64,000 nt of DNA from Asanoa ferruginea. GTDB taxonomy: Bacteria; Actinomycetota; Actinomycetes; Mycobacteriales; Micromonosporaceae. Each line of letters starts with the position of its first letter. Position 1 is the first letter of the stretch. The stretch spans positions 2,852,001 to 2,916,000 of the forward strand of contig NZ_QUMQ01000001.1 of assembly GCF_003387075.1 (NCBI RefSeq), in the 5' to 3' direction. Below the pieces are notes generated by a model. It was not told where the DNA came from and did not search any database. It was given only the letters and a program-made list of their open reading frames with translations. This document shows, in pieces, positions 6,553 to 14,178 of the stretch. Made by a program: the position numbers and the translations under genes.

Positions 6553-8637
6553 ATGTCCACAACCCACCCGGAGCTGCGGCTGGCCCGATTCGCCGCCGCA
6601 GCGCTCGCGGTGGGGTTCGGCTTCGGCGGCCTGGTCGGCATCATCAACAGCGCCGAGCCGGTCACACACCGACTGGTGGCGCTCGCCCTGCTGAGCGCGT
6701 TGGTCGGCCTGCACCTGCGCACCTGCGTCCGCCCGGCCGACGGCAGCCGCCCGGCGGCGTGGCGGTCGACGCTCGCGGTCCAAGCGCTGCTGACCGGCGT
6801 CGGCATGATCTGGTTCGCCGACACCTGGTACGGCAACTCCGGCTTCCTGGCCGCCGCCCTGCTGCTGTTGATCCGGCCGCCGTCGCTGGCCTGGGCTCTT
6901 TCTGGGCTCGTCGTGGTCGCGCAGTTCGCCGCCGCCGTGCCGGTCCGGCCTACGGTCGGCGAGGCGCTCTATCTCGCGGTGGGCCACACCGCCTTTGTCG
7001 GGATCGCGCTGTATGCGGTCGCCCGGCTGGCCGACCTGGTGACCGATCTGCGGGAGACCCGGCTCGAGTTGGCCGCGGTCGAGGTCGCCCGGCAGCGCTT
7101 GGCCTTCGGGCGGGAGCTCAACGAGCGGGTCGGCGCCAGCATGCGCCGGCTGATCCAGCACGGCGAGGCCATCCTGGCTCGGCCGGACGCCATGGGTGCG
7201 CGGTTGGAGCTCGACCGGTCGCTCACGATGGCTCGCGCGGCGCTGAATGACGCGCGCTCGGTCGCGCACGGCCACCGCGTGGCCGACGGCGACCGCGTGG
7301 CAGGCGGCGACCGCGTGGCGGGCGGCGACCGCGTGGCGGAGGGCGACCGCGTGGCGGAGGGCGCCCGCGCGGCTGACGGCGACCGCGTCGGGCACGACCA
7401 CCGTGACGACGGCGCGGTGCGAGGCCATCCCGCGGCGGATCTCGGCACCGCGGGCGTGGCGGCCGTCGCGGCCTTAGCGGTCGTGCTCATGATCGTTCCC
7501 ACCGAGGTGCGTTGGGCGGCCCGGGTCGGCCTGTCCGGCGGCGAGTGGGCCCTGCTGACGGTCGCACTGGCCGGCTTCGTCGCCTGCTACCTCGTCGGCT
7601 GCCTGCCGCCGCGCGACGGCGCCCGCCCCCGCTGGTGGCCGGCCGTCCTGCCGGCCGCCGCCGCACTGGCCGTGGCGCCGCTGGCCGCGTTCACGTTCCA
7701 GGTGTGGCACGTGGCCTACTTCCTGCCGGGCCTCACCCTGGTCCTGCTGCGCGGCCCGGCGCGCTGGCTGGTCAGCGTGCCGCTGATCGCTCTCGACCTG
7801 GTGCTCTACGCGTGGGACGCCAACCTGGGCGACCCGACCGTCCTGGGCCAGGCCTACGAGCTGGTGTGGTCGGGCGAGCGGGCGTTGCTGGTGTTCGCGC
7901 TGGCCAGCATGGCCGGCCTGACGGCCCGACTGGTGACCGCGCGAAAAGAGCTGGCCCGCGCCGCCGTCGTGCACGAGCGGCTGCGGTTCGCCCGCGACCT
8001 GCACGACCTGTTCGGCTTCGGCCTCTCCGTACTCGTGCTGAAAAACGAACTGGCCCTGCGCCTGCTGACCCGGGATGCCACGCGCGCCCGCGCCGAACTA
8101 GCGGAAGGCGTCGACGTCGCCCGGCAGTCGCTGGCCGAACTCGAGTCGGTGGCAGTGGGCTACCGCACGATGACGGTCGACGCCGAGGCCCGCATTGCCC
8201 GCACGGTGTTGACCGACGCGGGCATCGAGGTCACGGGCGAGGTGACACCGGGACCGCTGGACCCGCAAACCGACACGGTCCTCGCGATCGTGCTCCGCGA
8301 GGGAGTCACCAACGTGCTGCGGCACAGCGCCGCACGCCGGTGCACGCTGGCGGTCGAGCGCACCGCCACCGACGTGCTGCTGCGCATCACCAACGACGGT
8401 GCCGGGAAGGCCGGCGAGCCGGGGATGGGCCTGGCAAGTCTCACCAGTCGCCTAGCTGCCCTGGGCGGCCGCCTGACCGCACAGGCAGACAAGGACGGCT
8501 TCACGCTCGTGGCGACGATCCCGCTACAACCAGCCCTGGTCGGTCGCGATGCGGATCGCGTCGACGCGGTTGCGCGCGTCGAGCCGGGTGATCGCCGACG
8601 AGAGGTAGTTGCGCACCGTACCCACGCTGAGAAATAG
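6553..8637 (+). CDS. Sensor histidine kinase (NarL/DesK class) with duplicated sensor module
   Basis: This 694-residue membrane kinase appears to be built from two similar halves. Residues 1-165 hold about five membrane segments. Residues 167-236 look like a dimerisation/phosphoacceptor helix pair, but the phosphoacceptor position reads GRELNERVG with Asn190, where the second copy has ARDLHDLFG with His484. Residues 239-280 are seven hexapeptide repeats (GDRVAG-like). Residues 296-455 are a second membrane region, and 470-660 form the HisKA_3 helix and ATPase domain (N-box REGVTNVLRHS, NDGAG, GMGLASL). The last 35 or so residues are read through the antisense end of the convergent regulator gene and are unlikely to be functional. 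A TAGGAT 7 nt before the ATG suggests a leaderless mRNA. The convergent regulator at 8524-9129 is the likely partner. Confidence 0.85.
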   Translation: MSTTHPELRLARFAAAALAVGFGFGGLVGIINSAEPVTHRLVALALLSALVGLHLRTCVRPADGSRPAAWRSTLAVQALLTGVGMIWFADTWYGNSGFLAAALLLLIRPPSLAWALSGLVVVAQFAAAVPVRPTVGEALYLAVGHTAFVGIALYAVARLADLVTDLRETRLELAAVEVARQRLAFGRELNERVGASMRRLIQHGEAILARPDAMGARLELDRSLTMARAALNDARSVAHGHRVADGDRVAGGDRVAGGDRVAEGDRVAEGARAADGDRVGHDHRDDGAVRGHPAADLGTAGVAAVAALAVVLMIVPTEVRWAARVGLSGGEWALLTVALAGFVACYLVGCLPPRDGARPRWWPAVLPAAAALAVAPLAAFTFQVWHVAYFLPGLTLVLLRGPARWLVSVPLIALDLVLYAWDANLGDPTVLGQAYELVWSGERALLVFALASMAGLTARLVTARKELARAAVVHERLRFARDLHDLFGFGLSVLVLKNELALRLLTRDATRARAELAEGVDVARQSLAELESVAVGYRTMTVDAEARIARTVLTDAGIEVTGEVTPGPLDPQTDTVLAIVLREGVTNVLRHSAARRCTLAVERTATDVLLRITNDGAGKAGEPGMGLASLTSRLAALGGRLTAQADKDGFTLVATIPLQPALVGRDADRVDAVARVEPGDRRREVVAHRTHAEK
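7267..7392 (+). repeat. Seven in-frame 18-bp tandem repeats in the kinase linker
   Basis: Seven consecutive 18-bp units, with two adjacent identical ones (7303-7320 and 7321-7338: GGCGGCGACCGCGTGGCG), encode GDRVAG/GDRVAE hexapeptides. An eighth unit (7393-7410) is diverged. The array links the degenerate first histidine-kinase module to the second membrane region. Its unit length keeps the frame on gain or loss of copies, so repeat number probably varies between strains. Confidence 0.9.
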
Positions 8638-9129
8638 CGTCGCGGCGATCTCCTCGGGTCCGGCGCCGGTCGCGGCCAGGCGCAGCACGTCGATCTCCCG
8701 TGCCGGCAACGGACTGTCCGGCGTCTCCAGCGCCGCGAGCGCGAGCTGCGGGTCGACCACCCGCTCGCCCGCGGCGACTTTCCGGATCACGTCGATCAGC
8801 GTCTGCGGCACCGAGTGCTTGAGCACGAAACCGGCAGCGCCGGCGGCGAGGGCCCGGCGCAGATGGCCAGGCCGAGACAGGCCGGTCAGGATCACGGTCC
8901 GGCAGGAGGGCACCCGGTCGCGCAACAGACCGGCGCCGGAGATGCCGTCCAACCCGGGCAGGTCGATGTCGAGCAGAGCGACGTCGGGTCGCGCGCGGGC
9001 GGCAGCGTCGACGATCTCGTCACCACGCTCCACAGTGGCCACGACGGCGAGATCGTCCTCCAGCTCCAGCACCGCCGCCAACGATTCGCGCAGCAGTCGA
9101 ACGTCCTCGGCGATCATCACTTTGATCAT
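8524..9129 (-). CDS. NarL/LuxR-family response regulator
   Basis: This 201-residue two-component response regulator is predicted to bind DNA when phosphorylated. The receiver domain has the acidic pair in MIAEDVRLL, the phospho-acceptor Asp54 in LLDIDLPG, Thr82 in VILTG and Lys104 in FVLKH. The C-terminal LuxR-type helix-turn-helix (LPAREIDVLRLAATGAGPEEIA to GTVRNYLSSAI) is DesR-like. The ATG has GAGGAA just upstream. The gene converges on the duplicated-sensor kinase, and the two reading frames overlap by 114 bp, which is much more than the other convergent pairs here. Pairing with that kinase is inferred from position and class. Confidence 0.9.
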   Translation of the reverse strand: MIKVMIAEDVRLLRESLAAVLELEDDLAVVATVERGDEIVDAAARARPDVALLDIDLPGLDGISGAGLLRDRVPSCRTVILTGLSRPGHLRRALAAGAAGFVLKHSVPQTLIDVIRKVAAGERVVDPQLALAALETPDSPLPAREIDVLRLAATGAGPEEIAATLFLSVGTVRNYLSSAITRLDARNRVDAIRIATDQGWL

Positions 9130-9234
9130 GTGAGTTCCTCATACGGGGTCGCTGAGCGGCGCACTACCAGCCGGATAGCTGGACCGGAACTCTATCCACA
9201 GGCCCGAAATACGGGCGCCGGAAGGGAAATGACG

Positions 9235-9789
9235 ATGCGCAGGATCATCGCCTCGACATACTCGACGCTTGACGGGTTCATCGACAACCCGCACCTGTGG
9301 TCGATGCGCTACAACAGCCCCGACGCCATGAAATACGCGCTCGACCTCGCGCTCGGCGCCGACGCGCTGTTGCTGGGTCGGGTCACCTATGAGGGCATGG
9401 CCCAGGCGTGGCCCAACATGGGCGGCAACCCCTATGGCGACCACGTCAACAGCATCGAGAAATACGCCGTCTCGTCGACCCTGCGCGAGCCCGCCGACTG
9501 GAAGAACTCCAGCATCATTCCGGCCGACGAGCTGCACGAGCGGGTGACCGAGCTGAAGAGCGCCCCCGGCAAGGACATCCTGATCTGGGGCAACGGCCGG
9601 CTCACCGACGACCTGGCCGCGCACGGGCTGCTCGACGAATACCGCGTCTGGGTCTACCCGGTCATCAAGGGCAGCGGGCAGCCGCTCTTCGGCCCAGACA
9701 GCGTCACCGCGATCGAGCACGTCGACACCACGACGTTCGAGTCGGGTGTCGTCGTGCTCACCTACAAGGTCAGCCGCCCACTCGGATGA
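9235..9789 (+). CDS. Dihydrofolate reductase-family (RibD C-terminal domain) protein
   Basis: This 184-residue single-domain protein of the RibD-C/DHFR-like fold starts MRRIIASTYSTLDGFIDNP and has the typical GRVTYEGMAQAWP, YAVSSTL and DILIWGNGRLTDDL segments, then the C-terminal LDEYRVWVYPVIKGSGQPLF. Members are NADPH-dependent reductases, mostly of unknown substrate; this is not classical FolA. The ATG at 9235 sits 7 nt after AAGGGA, whereas the ATG at 9229 is only 1 nt from it, so 9235 is preferred. The last 20 bp overlap the convergent nitrobindin gene. Confidence 0.85.
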   Translation: MRRIIASTYSTLDGFIDNPHLWSMRYNSPDAMKYALDLALGADALLLGRVTYEGMAQAWPNMGGNPYGDHVNSIEKYAVSSTLREPADWKNSSIIPADELHERVTELKSAPGKDILIWGNGRLTDDLAAHGLLDEYRVWVYPVIKGSGQPLFGPDSVTAIEHVDTTTFESGVVVLTYKVSRPLG

Positions 9790-10366
9790 GCCGCGCGGAC
9801 AGGTGCGGCGACATCGACTGGCCGACGGCGGCCATGTCCTGCGCGTAGAGAAGGGCGCCCTCGACGATGCCGAAGAGGCGGTGACCGGCCGTGACCTCTT
9901 TGGCCGTCGGGGTGCGCAGGACCAGGTCGGTCGCCATCTCGACGCGCGTGCCCTCGATCTGGCCGATGTGCATCTCCATGATGCCGCTCGGCGTCGTGAA
10001 CAGGACCTCGAGCTCGCCGGTGCCCTTGCCGTCGACGATCACCGGGCGCCACCAACCGGTCTCCCGGCCCGCGGGCCTGACCGGCAGGTTCTCCTCGCTG
10101 ATCACCCAGGCGCGCGACTCGTAGTAGAGGAACGGCCGCCCGTCGTGGGTGATTTTGATTTCCTGGCCGTAGTCGAAGTCGTCGATCGTCGGGAATCCAC
10201 CACGACCGCGGCCGCGCCAGAGCCCGATGTAGGGCAGCAGCGGCTGCAACGCGGGGTGCAGGTCGGGGCCCTCGCGCAGGTCGTAGGTCTCCACGAAGGG
10301 ATAGGGCTCCACCGGCGGGGCGTTGAGCCACGGCGGTGGAGCGATCGGGTTCTCGTCGGTCACCAT
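9770..10366 (-). CDS. Nitrobindin-like / FABP-family haem protein (peroxynitrite isomerase family)
   Basis: This 198-residue protein of the bacterial nitrobindin (DUF1794/THAP4-like) family forms a ten-stranded beta-barrel that can bind ferric haem and has been linked to peroxynitrite isomerisation. The family's GxWxGxG motif is present as GLWRGRGRGGFPTIDDF, as are GRPFLYYESRAW, GWWRPV, and the C-terminal His region SPHLSARLIRV that supplies the axial haem ligand in family members. Its ATG overlaps the stop of a 34-residue membrane protein upstream (TGGTGA/ATGGTG), so the two are probably co-translated. Confidence 0.85.
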   Translation of the reverse strand: MVTDENPIAPPPWLNAPPVEPYPFVETYDLREGPDLHPALQPLLPYIGLWRGRGRGGFPTIDDFDYGQEIKITHDGRPFLYYESRAWVISEENLPVRPAGRETGWWRPVIVDGKGTGELEVLFTTPSGIMEMHIGQIEGTRVEMATDLVLRTPTAKEVTAGHRLFGIVEGALLYAQDMAAVGQSMSPHLSARLIRVGG

Positions 10367-10464
10367 CTGCCCCTTGCTATGCGTGCTGCCAGGTAGACCA
10401 GACCACCCGCCAGCGCGCCGAAGCCCGCCACCAGCAGGCTCACGAACCCGATCTCGGTCACCAC
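10360..10464 (-). CDS. 34-residue single-span membrane protein
   Basis: This short frame starts GTGGTGACC and reads VTEIGFVSLLVAGFGALAGG and onward to a basic end (ARIARGRW). One hydrophobic helix is followed by positive charge, so it would sit in the membrane with its C-terminus in the cytoplasm. The start is the GTG at 10464 or 10461, with AGGATC about 9 nt upstream. The stop overlaps the ATG of the nitrobindin-like gene, which argues for real translation and coupling. Only 23 bp separate it from the divergent DsrE gene. No function can be assigned. Confidence 0.55.
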   Translation of the reverse strand: MVTEIGFVSLLVAGFGALAGGLVYLAARIARGRW

Positions 10465-10487
10465 GGGAACGATCCTATGCTGAGCCA

Positions 10488-10850
10488 ATGGCTCGTACGT
10501 TGATCGTCAAGGTCACCGCCGGGGCGGACGCGCCGGAGCGGTGTGCCCAGGCCTTCACCGTCGCCGCCACGGCCGTGGCCGCCGGCGCCGACGTCTCATT
10601 GTGGCTGACCGGCGAGTCGGCCTGGTTCGCGCTCCCCGGCCGGGCGGCCACCTTCGAACTGCCCCACTCGGCACCGCTCGAAGACCTGCTCGCTGCCGTG
10701 CTGGCCGGCGGCCGGGTCACCCTCTGCACCCAGTGCGCCGCGCGCCGGGAGATAACCGAGACAGACCTCATTCCGGGTGTACGCATCGCGGGCGCGGCCG
10801 CCTTCGTCGAGGAGTGCCTGGCCGACGGCGTGCAGGCGCTGGTCTACTGA
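10488..10850 (+). CDS. DsrE-family small protein with CxxC motif
   Basis: This 120-residue single-domain DsrE/DsrF-like fold has a beta-alpha-beta start (RTLIVKVTAGADAPERCAQAF), the GADVSLWLTGESAWFAL loop and a CTQC motif near residue 80. Family members act in sulfur relay or as small oxidoreductases; the CxxC supports a thiol role here, but the partner is unknown. TATGCT at 10476-10481 with a 6-nt gap to ATG indicates a leaderless start and excludes longer upstream versions of the frame. The stop overlaps the next ATG (TGATG), so it is co-translated with the methyltransferase. Confidence 0.8.
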   Translation: MARTLIVKVTAGADAPERCAQAFTVAATAVAAGADVSLWLTGESAWFALPGRAATFELPHSAPLEDLLAAVLAGGRVTLCTQCAARREITETDLIPGVRIAGAAAFVEECLADGVQALVY

Positions 10851-11479
10851 TGGCCACCAAAGACTGGGTGCGCTGGCACGCCGAGTACGCCGATCCGAAC
10901 TCGGCTTTTTCGCAGCGGTTGCTGGTCGTGCAGGCACAGATCCGAGCGGCGCTCGATGCGGCCCCGCCCGGCCCGATCCCGGTCGTGAGCATGTGCGCGG
11001 GGGAGGGGCGCGACCTGCTCGGCGTGTTGGCCGACCATCCGCGGGCCGCCGACGTGTCGGCCCGACTCGTCGAGCTCGACCCCCTGTTGTCCGACCGGGC
11101 CCGGGCCGCGGCCACGCCGTTGCCGTCGACGATCGAGGTGGTCACCGCCGACGCCGGGTGGACCGATCCCTACGTCGGTGCGGTGCCGGCGCGACTGGCG
11201 CTGTTCTGCGGCGTCTTCGGCAACATCTCCGACGCCGACGTGGCCGCCACGGTGGCTGCGGCGCCGTCGTTCGTGCAGCCCGGCGGCGTGGTCATCTGGA
11301 CCAGGAATCGGCGGGAGCCGGATCTGGTGCCGCAAATCTGCGAGTGGTTCGAGTCGGCCGGGTTCGAGACGATGTTCGTTTCGCCGAAGGACGCCGGCTG
11401 GGGGGTCGGCGTGCATCGGTTCGCCGGCGCGACGCGACCCCTCGAAGCCGGCCGGAGACTGTTCACCTTCCAGCGTTGA
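10850..11479 (+). CDS. Class I SAM-dependent methyltransferase
   Basis: This 209-residue Rossmann-fold protein has the SAM-binding motif VVSMCAGEGRDLLGVL, an acidic turn LVELDPLLSDRA, and VTADAGWTDPYVG. A GVFGNISDADV segment, typical of an actinobacterial group annotated only as methyltransferase or SAM-dependent protein, follows. The substrate is not known. It is translationally coupled to the upstream DsrE gene (1-bp overlap), so they probably act together. A symmetric terminator follows at once. Confidence 0.8.
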   Translation: MATKDWVRWHAEYADPNSAFSQRLLVVQAQIRAALDAAPPGPIPVVSMCAGEGRDLLGVLADHPRAADVSARLVELDPLLSDRARAAATPLPSTIEVVTADAGWTDPYVGAVPARLALFCGVFGNISDADVAATVAAAPSFVQPGGVVIWTRNRREPDLVPQICEWFESAGFETMFVSPKDAGWGVGVHRFAGATRPLEAGRRLFTFQR

Positions 11480-11502
11480 ACCCGGGCCACCAGGGCCCGG
11501 GT
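11480..11502. terminator. Bidirectional terminator between convergent genes
   Basis: A 9-bp stem (11480-11488 ACCCGGGCC with 11494-11502) and a 5-nt loop lie immediately after the methyltransferase stop. The hairpin is followed by CCAAAA and lies 17 bp from the end of the convergent MFS gene, so it probably serves both. Confidence 0.7.
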
Positions 11503-11519
11503 CCAAAACGTGTGGTGGG

Positions 11520-12947
11520 TCAGGCGCGGGCCTTCTTCGGCAGCAGGAAGCCGATGGCGAAGGTCACCGCGGTCAGGCCGAAGGCGATCAGCGTGACTCG
11601 CTCGACGCCCACGTCGAGGTGGCTGAAGAAGACCGTGCCGAGGATGGCGACGCCGAGCGCCGAGCCGAGTTGCTGCAACGACTCGAGGATGCCCGACGCC
11701 GAGCCGACCTCGTGGTCACGCACCTCGCCCATGATGATGTCGAAGAGCGGCACGAAGATCATGCCCATCCCGATGCCGTAGACCAGCAGCGGCGCCAGCA
11801 ACTCGCGAACGCCCAGGCCGTCGATCTGGAGCATCGCGTAGAGGGCGCCGATGCCGACCAGCATCAAGGCGAGTCCGATGTGGAGGATGTGCCGGCCGAG
11901 CCGGTTGATCATCGTGCTGCCGAAGCCGGAGCCGATGAACGCGCCCACCGCCCACGCCGCCATCGTCAGGCTGGCCTTCATCGGGCTGTAGCCGAGCACG
12001 AGCTGAAGGAACATCCCGACGGCGAGCGAGAACCCGGCGATCGAACCGAAGAACACGATCACGAACAGCACACCTGAGGCGTACGACCGGCGCGTGAACA
12101 CCGCCAGCTCGACCAGCGGGTGCCGACCCGAGCCGGTCCGGCGGAGCTGCCGCCGCGCGAACGCACCGAACACCGGCACCGACGCGGCCATCATCGCCAA
12201 CGTCCACAGCGGCCAGCCAAGTTCGCGCCCTTGCACCAGCGGGAACACCAGCAGCACCATGCCGGCCGCGGCGGTGAGCGCGCCGGTCACGTCGAGGCGG
12301 GTCCGGGTGCGGGTCGGTGCCGCCGTGGGCAGCGCGGCCCGGCCGGCGAGCAGGGCGAAGATGCCGAGCGGCAGGTTGATCGCGAAGACCATCCGCCAGC
12401 CGCTTCCGAACAGGTCGGCGTCGATCAGGGCGCCGGCGACGACCGGGCCGAGGATCGTGGCGAAGCCGATGATCGGGCCGAACGTGCCGAACGCCTTGCC
12501 GATCTCGCGCGGCGGGAAGAGGTCGCGGATCAGCCCGAAGCCCTGCGGGATCATCACCGCCGCGAACAGGCCCTGCACCACCCGGGCGGCGATCAGGCTC
12601 TCCGGCGACCAGGCCGCCGCGCAGAGCAGCGAGGCGCAGACGAAGCCGACCACGCCGACCAGCAGCACCCGGCGCCGCCCGAACATGTCGCCCAGCCGGC
12701 CGCCGGTGAGCAGCCCGACGGCGAGCGCCAGCGTGTAGGAGGCCGCGATCCACTGCAGGCTCGTGAAGCTGCCGCCGAGCGACGCCTGGATCGCCGGCGC
12801 GCCGACGTTGACCACCGTGGTGTCGAGCAGATTCATGATCGTCGCGGCCAGGATCGCGAAGAGCCCGAGCCAGCGGCGCGGCTGAGCGGCCGGAGTCGCG
12901 GGCGCTGCCGCCGGGGCGGCGGTGGGTTCGAGGACAACGGTGCTCAC
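11520..12947 (-). CDS. MFS drug-type efflux transporter, DHA2 (EmrB/QacA) family
   Basis: This 475-residue permease is predicted to have about 14 membrane segments. Family motifs seen are LDTTVVNVGAPAI (motif D1), GGRLGDMFGRRRVLL (motif A), ARVVQGLFAAVMIPQGFGLI (motif B-like) and LGPVVAGALIDADLFGSGWRMVFAINLPLG. DHA2 members export hydrophobic toxic compounds with proton antiport. The GTG start has GGAGG 7 nt upstream. A divergent TetR gene and three matching inverted repeats in the shared promoter imply that the pump is repressed until a ligand binds the regulator. Confidence 0.92.
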   Translation of the reverse strand: MSTVVLEPTAAPAAAPATPAAQPRRWLGLFAILAATIMNLLDTTVVNVGAPAIQASLGGSFTSLQWIAASYTLALAVGLLTGGRLGDMFGRRRVLLVGVVGFVCASLLCAAAWSPESLIAARVVQGLFAAVMIPQGFGLIRDLFPPREIGKAFGTFGPIIGFATILGPVVAGALIDADLFGSGWRMVFAINLPLGIFALLAGRAALPTAAPTRTRTRLDVTGALTAAAGMVLLVFPLVQGRELGWPLWTLAMMAASVPVFGAFARRQLRRTGSGRHPLVELAVFTRRSYASGVLFVIVFFGSIAGFSLAVGMFLQLVLGYSPMKASLTMAAWAVGAFIGSGFGSTMINRLGRHILHIGLALMLVGIGALYAMLQIDGLGVRELLAPLLVYGIGMGMIFVPLFDIIMGEVRDHEVGSASGILESLQQLGSALGVAILGTVFFSHLDVGVERVTLIAFGLTAVTFAIGFLLPKKARA

Positions 12948-12966
12948 GGCAACCTCCGAAGCGGAG

Positions 12967-13052
12967 CGGAATGAACTGTTCCGAACCCAGACTAGCAGAG
13001 CGGAATAATCCGTTCCATAGTTTGAAGCAGCAGAACAGAACTCTTCGTTCCG
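12967..13052. promoter_or_regulatory. Three-operator array between the MFS pump and its TetR regulator
   Basis: Three 17-nt sites share the pattern CGGAA-N7-TTCCG: 12967-12983 (CGGAATGAACTGTTCCG), 13001-13017 (CGGAATAATCCGTTCCA) and 13036-13052 (CAGAACTCTTCGTTCCG). Spacing from start to start is 34 and 35 bp. The third site covers the expected -35 of tetR, whose -10-like TAGCGT is at 13062-13067. The first lies close to the MFS start codon, so binding could shut off both genes. Confidence 0.75.
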
Positions 13053-13075
13053 CGAGGGTGGTAGCGTTGTGTGTC

Positions 13076-13729
13076 ATGACGACCGTCCCGCTGAGCGGCC
13101 GGCGAGCCCAGGCCGCACGCAACGACGCGGTGATCCTCGACGCCGCCCGCGACGTGTTCATCGCTGACCCGTCCGCGCCGATCTCCGCCGTGGCGCACAA
13201 GGCCGGCGTCGGGATCAGCGCGCTCTACCGCCGCTACCCGAGCAAAGAGGAACTGCTGGCCAAGCTCTGTCTCGACGGCCTGTTGCTCTACAACGAGATC
13301 GCCGAAGAGGCCAACGCCGCGCTCGACGCCGGCACCGATCCGGCCGAGGCGTTCGGGACCTTCATGGTCCGGGTCGTCGACGCCGACACACACTCGCTGA
13401 CCCAGCGGCTGGCCGGCACCTTCCAGCCCACCGAGGAGCACACCCGCGGCGCGATCCGGGCCGGCGAGCTCAACCAGCGACTCTTCGACAGCCTGCACGC
13501 GGCCCACGCCGTCCGGCCCGACTTCGCCTTGGCCGACCTCGGCCAGATCTTCGAGATGATCGCGGCCATCCGCTTCGGCGACGACGAACGCCGCGGCCAA
13601 CTCCGCCGCCGCTACCTGGCGCTGGTCATGGCCGGCATCTTCCAGCCCGACGCCGGTCCGCTGCCCGGCCCGGCGCCCTACATCGGCGAGTTCGCCGGCC
13701 GCTGGACCAAGGTCACCGACGCTCAATAA
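13076..13729 (+). CDS. TetR/AcrR-family repressor, likely of the divergent MFS pump
   Basis: This 217-residue regulator has an N-terminal TetR helix-turn-helix (AARNDAVILDAARDVFIADPSAPISAVAHKAGVGISALYRRYPSKEELL) and a helical ligand-binding domain. The frame is open upstream to 12971, but that part would run through the operator array. The ATG at 13076 is preceded by TAGCGT (13062-13067) with an 8-nt gap, consistent with a leaderless transcript. Autoregulation and control of the pump are inferred from the three shared operators. The inducer is unknown. Confidence 0.9.
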   Translation: MTTVPLSGRRAQAARNDAVILDAARDVFIADPSAPISAVAHKAGVGISALYRRYPSKEELLAKLCLDGLLLYNEIAEEANAALDAGTDPAEAFGTFMVRVVDADTHSLTQRLAGTFQPTEEHTRGAIRAGELNQRLFDSLHAAHAVRPDFALADLGQIFEMIAAIRFGDDERRGQLRRRYLALVMAGIFQPDAGPLPGPAPYIGEFAGRWTKVTDAQ

Positions 13730-13749
13730 CGGCGACCTATCATTTGAAG

Positions 13750-14178
13750 GTGTCGGATTCCTCGCTTGCCGAAGTTCTCCGCGCGCGGGGCCTCCGGCTG
13801 ACCGCGCAGCGGCAACTCGTTCTGGAAGCCGTCTACCAACTGGGCCACGCCACGCCCGAGCAGGTGCACAACGCCGTGCGGGAGACCGCCGCCGGTGTGA
13901 ACATCACCACGATCTACCGCACCCTGGAACTGCTCGAGGACATCGGGTTGGTTACCCATACGCACCTCTCGCACGGTTCGCCGACCTACCACGCGGCGGG
14001 CGGGCATCAGCACGTCCACCTCGTGTGCCGGTCGTGCGGTGAGGTGACCGAGGTTGACCCGGCGGTGTTGCAGCCGCTGGTCGACCAGTTGGCCGCCGAC
14101 CGCGGCTTCCGGGTCGACGTCGGGCACGTGGCGCTGTTCGGCGACTGCGGCGGCTGTGAGGGGCAGGAGCAGGGATGA
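13750..14178 (+). CDS. Fur-family metalloregulator (Fur/Zur/Nur-like)
   Basis: This 142-residue repressor has a winged helix (LRARGLRLTAQRQLVLEAVYQLGHATPEQVHNAV, then TTIYRTLELLEDIGLV) followed by the metal-binding and dimer domain, with HVHLVCRSCGEVTEVD and a terminal CGGC that form the structural Zn site. The metal sensed cannot be decided from sequence alone. Linkage to a ygfZ-type gene recalls streptomycete nickel regulator loci, but that is only suggestive. I prefer the GTG at 13750 to the TTG at 13744 because TATCAT (13738-13743) would leave exactly a 6-nt leaderless gap to it. The stop overlaps the next ATG (ATGA). Confidence 0.85.
   Translation: MSDSSLAEVLRARGLRLTAQRQLVLEAVYQLGHATPEQVHNAVRETAAGVNITTIYRTLELLEDIGLVTHTHLSHGSPTYHAAGGHQHVHLVCRSCGEVTEVDPAVLQPLVDQLAADRGFRVDVGHVALFGDCGGCEGQEQG

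Noticed and set aside
7267-7392. Tandem 18-bp repeats considered as a CRISPR-like array
   Set aside because: The units are directly adjacent without spacers, in frame, and encode a regular hexapeptide. No cas gene is present.
4522-7428. A 968-codon open frame on the minus strand opposite pstA-pstB and the kinase
   Set aside because: It is antisense to well-identified genes. Its composition (long runs of Arg, Gln, Asp, His, Gly) is typical of a shadow of GC-rich coding DNA, with no domain and no sensible start signal.
13744-13749. TTG at 13744 as the start of the Fur-family gene
   Set aside because: It would begin at once after the TATCAT -10 element. The GTG at 13750 has the usual 6-nt spacing seen at other genes here.
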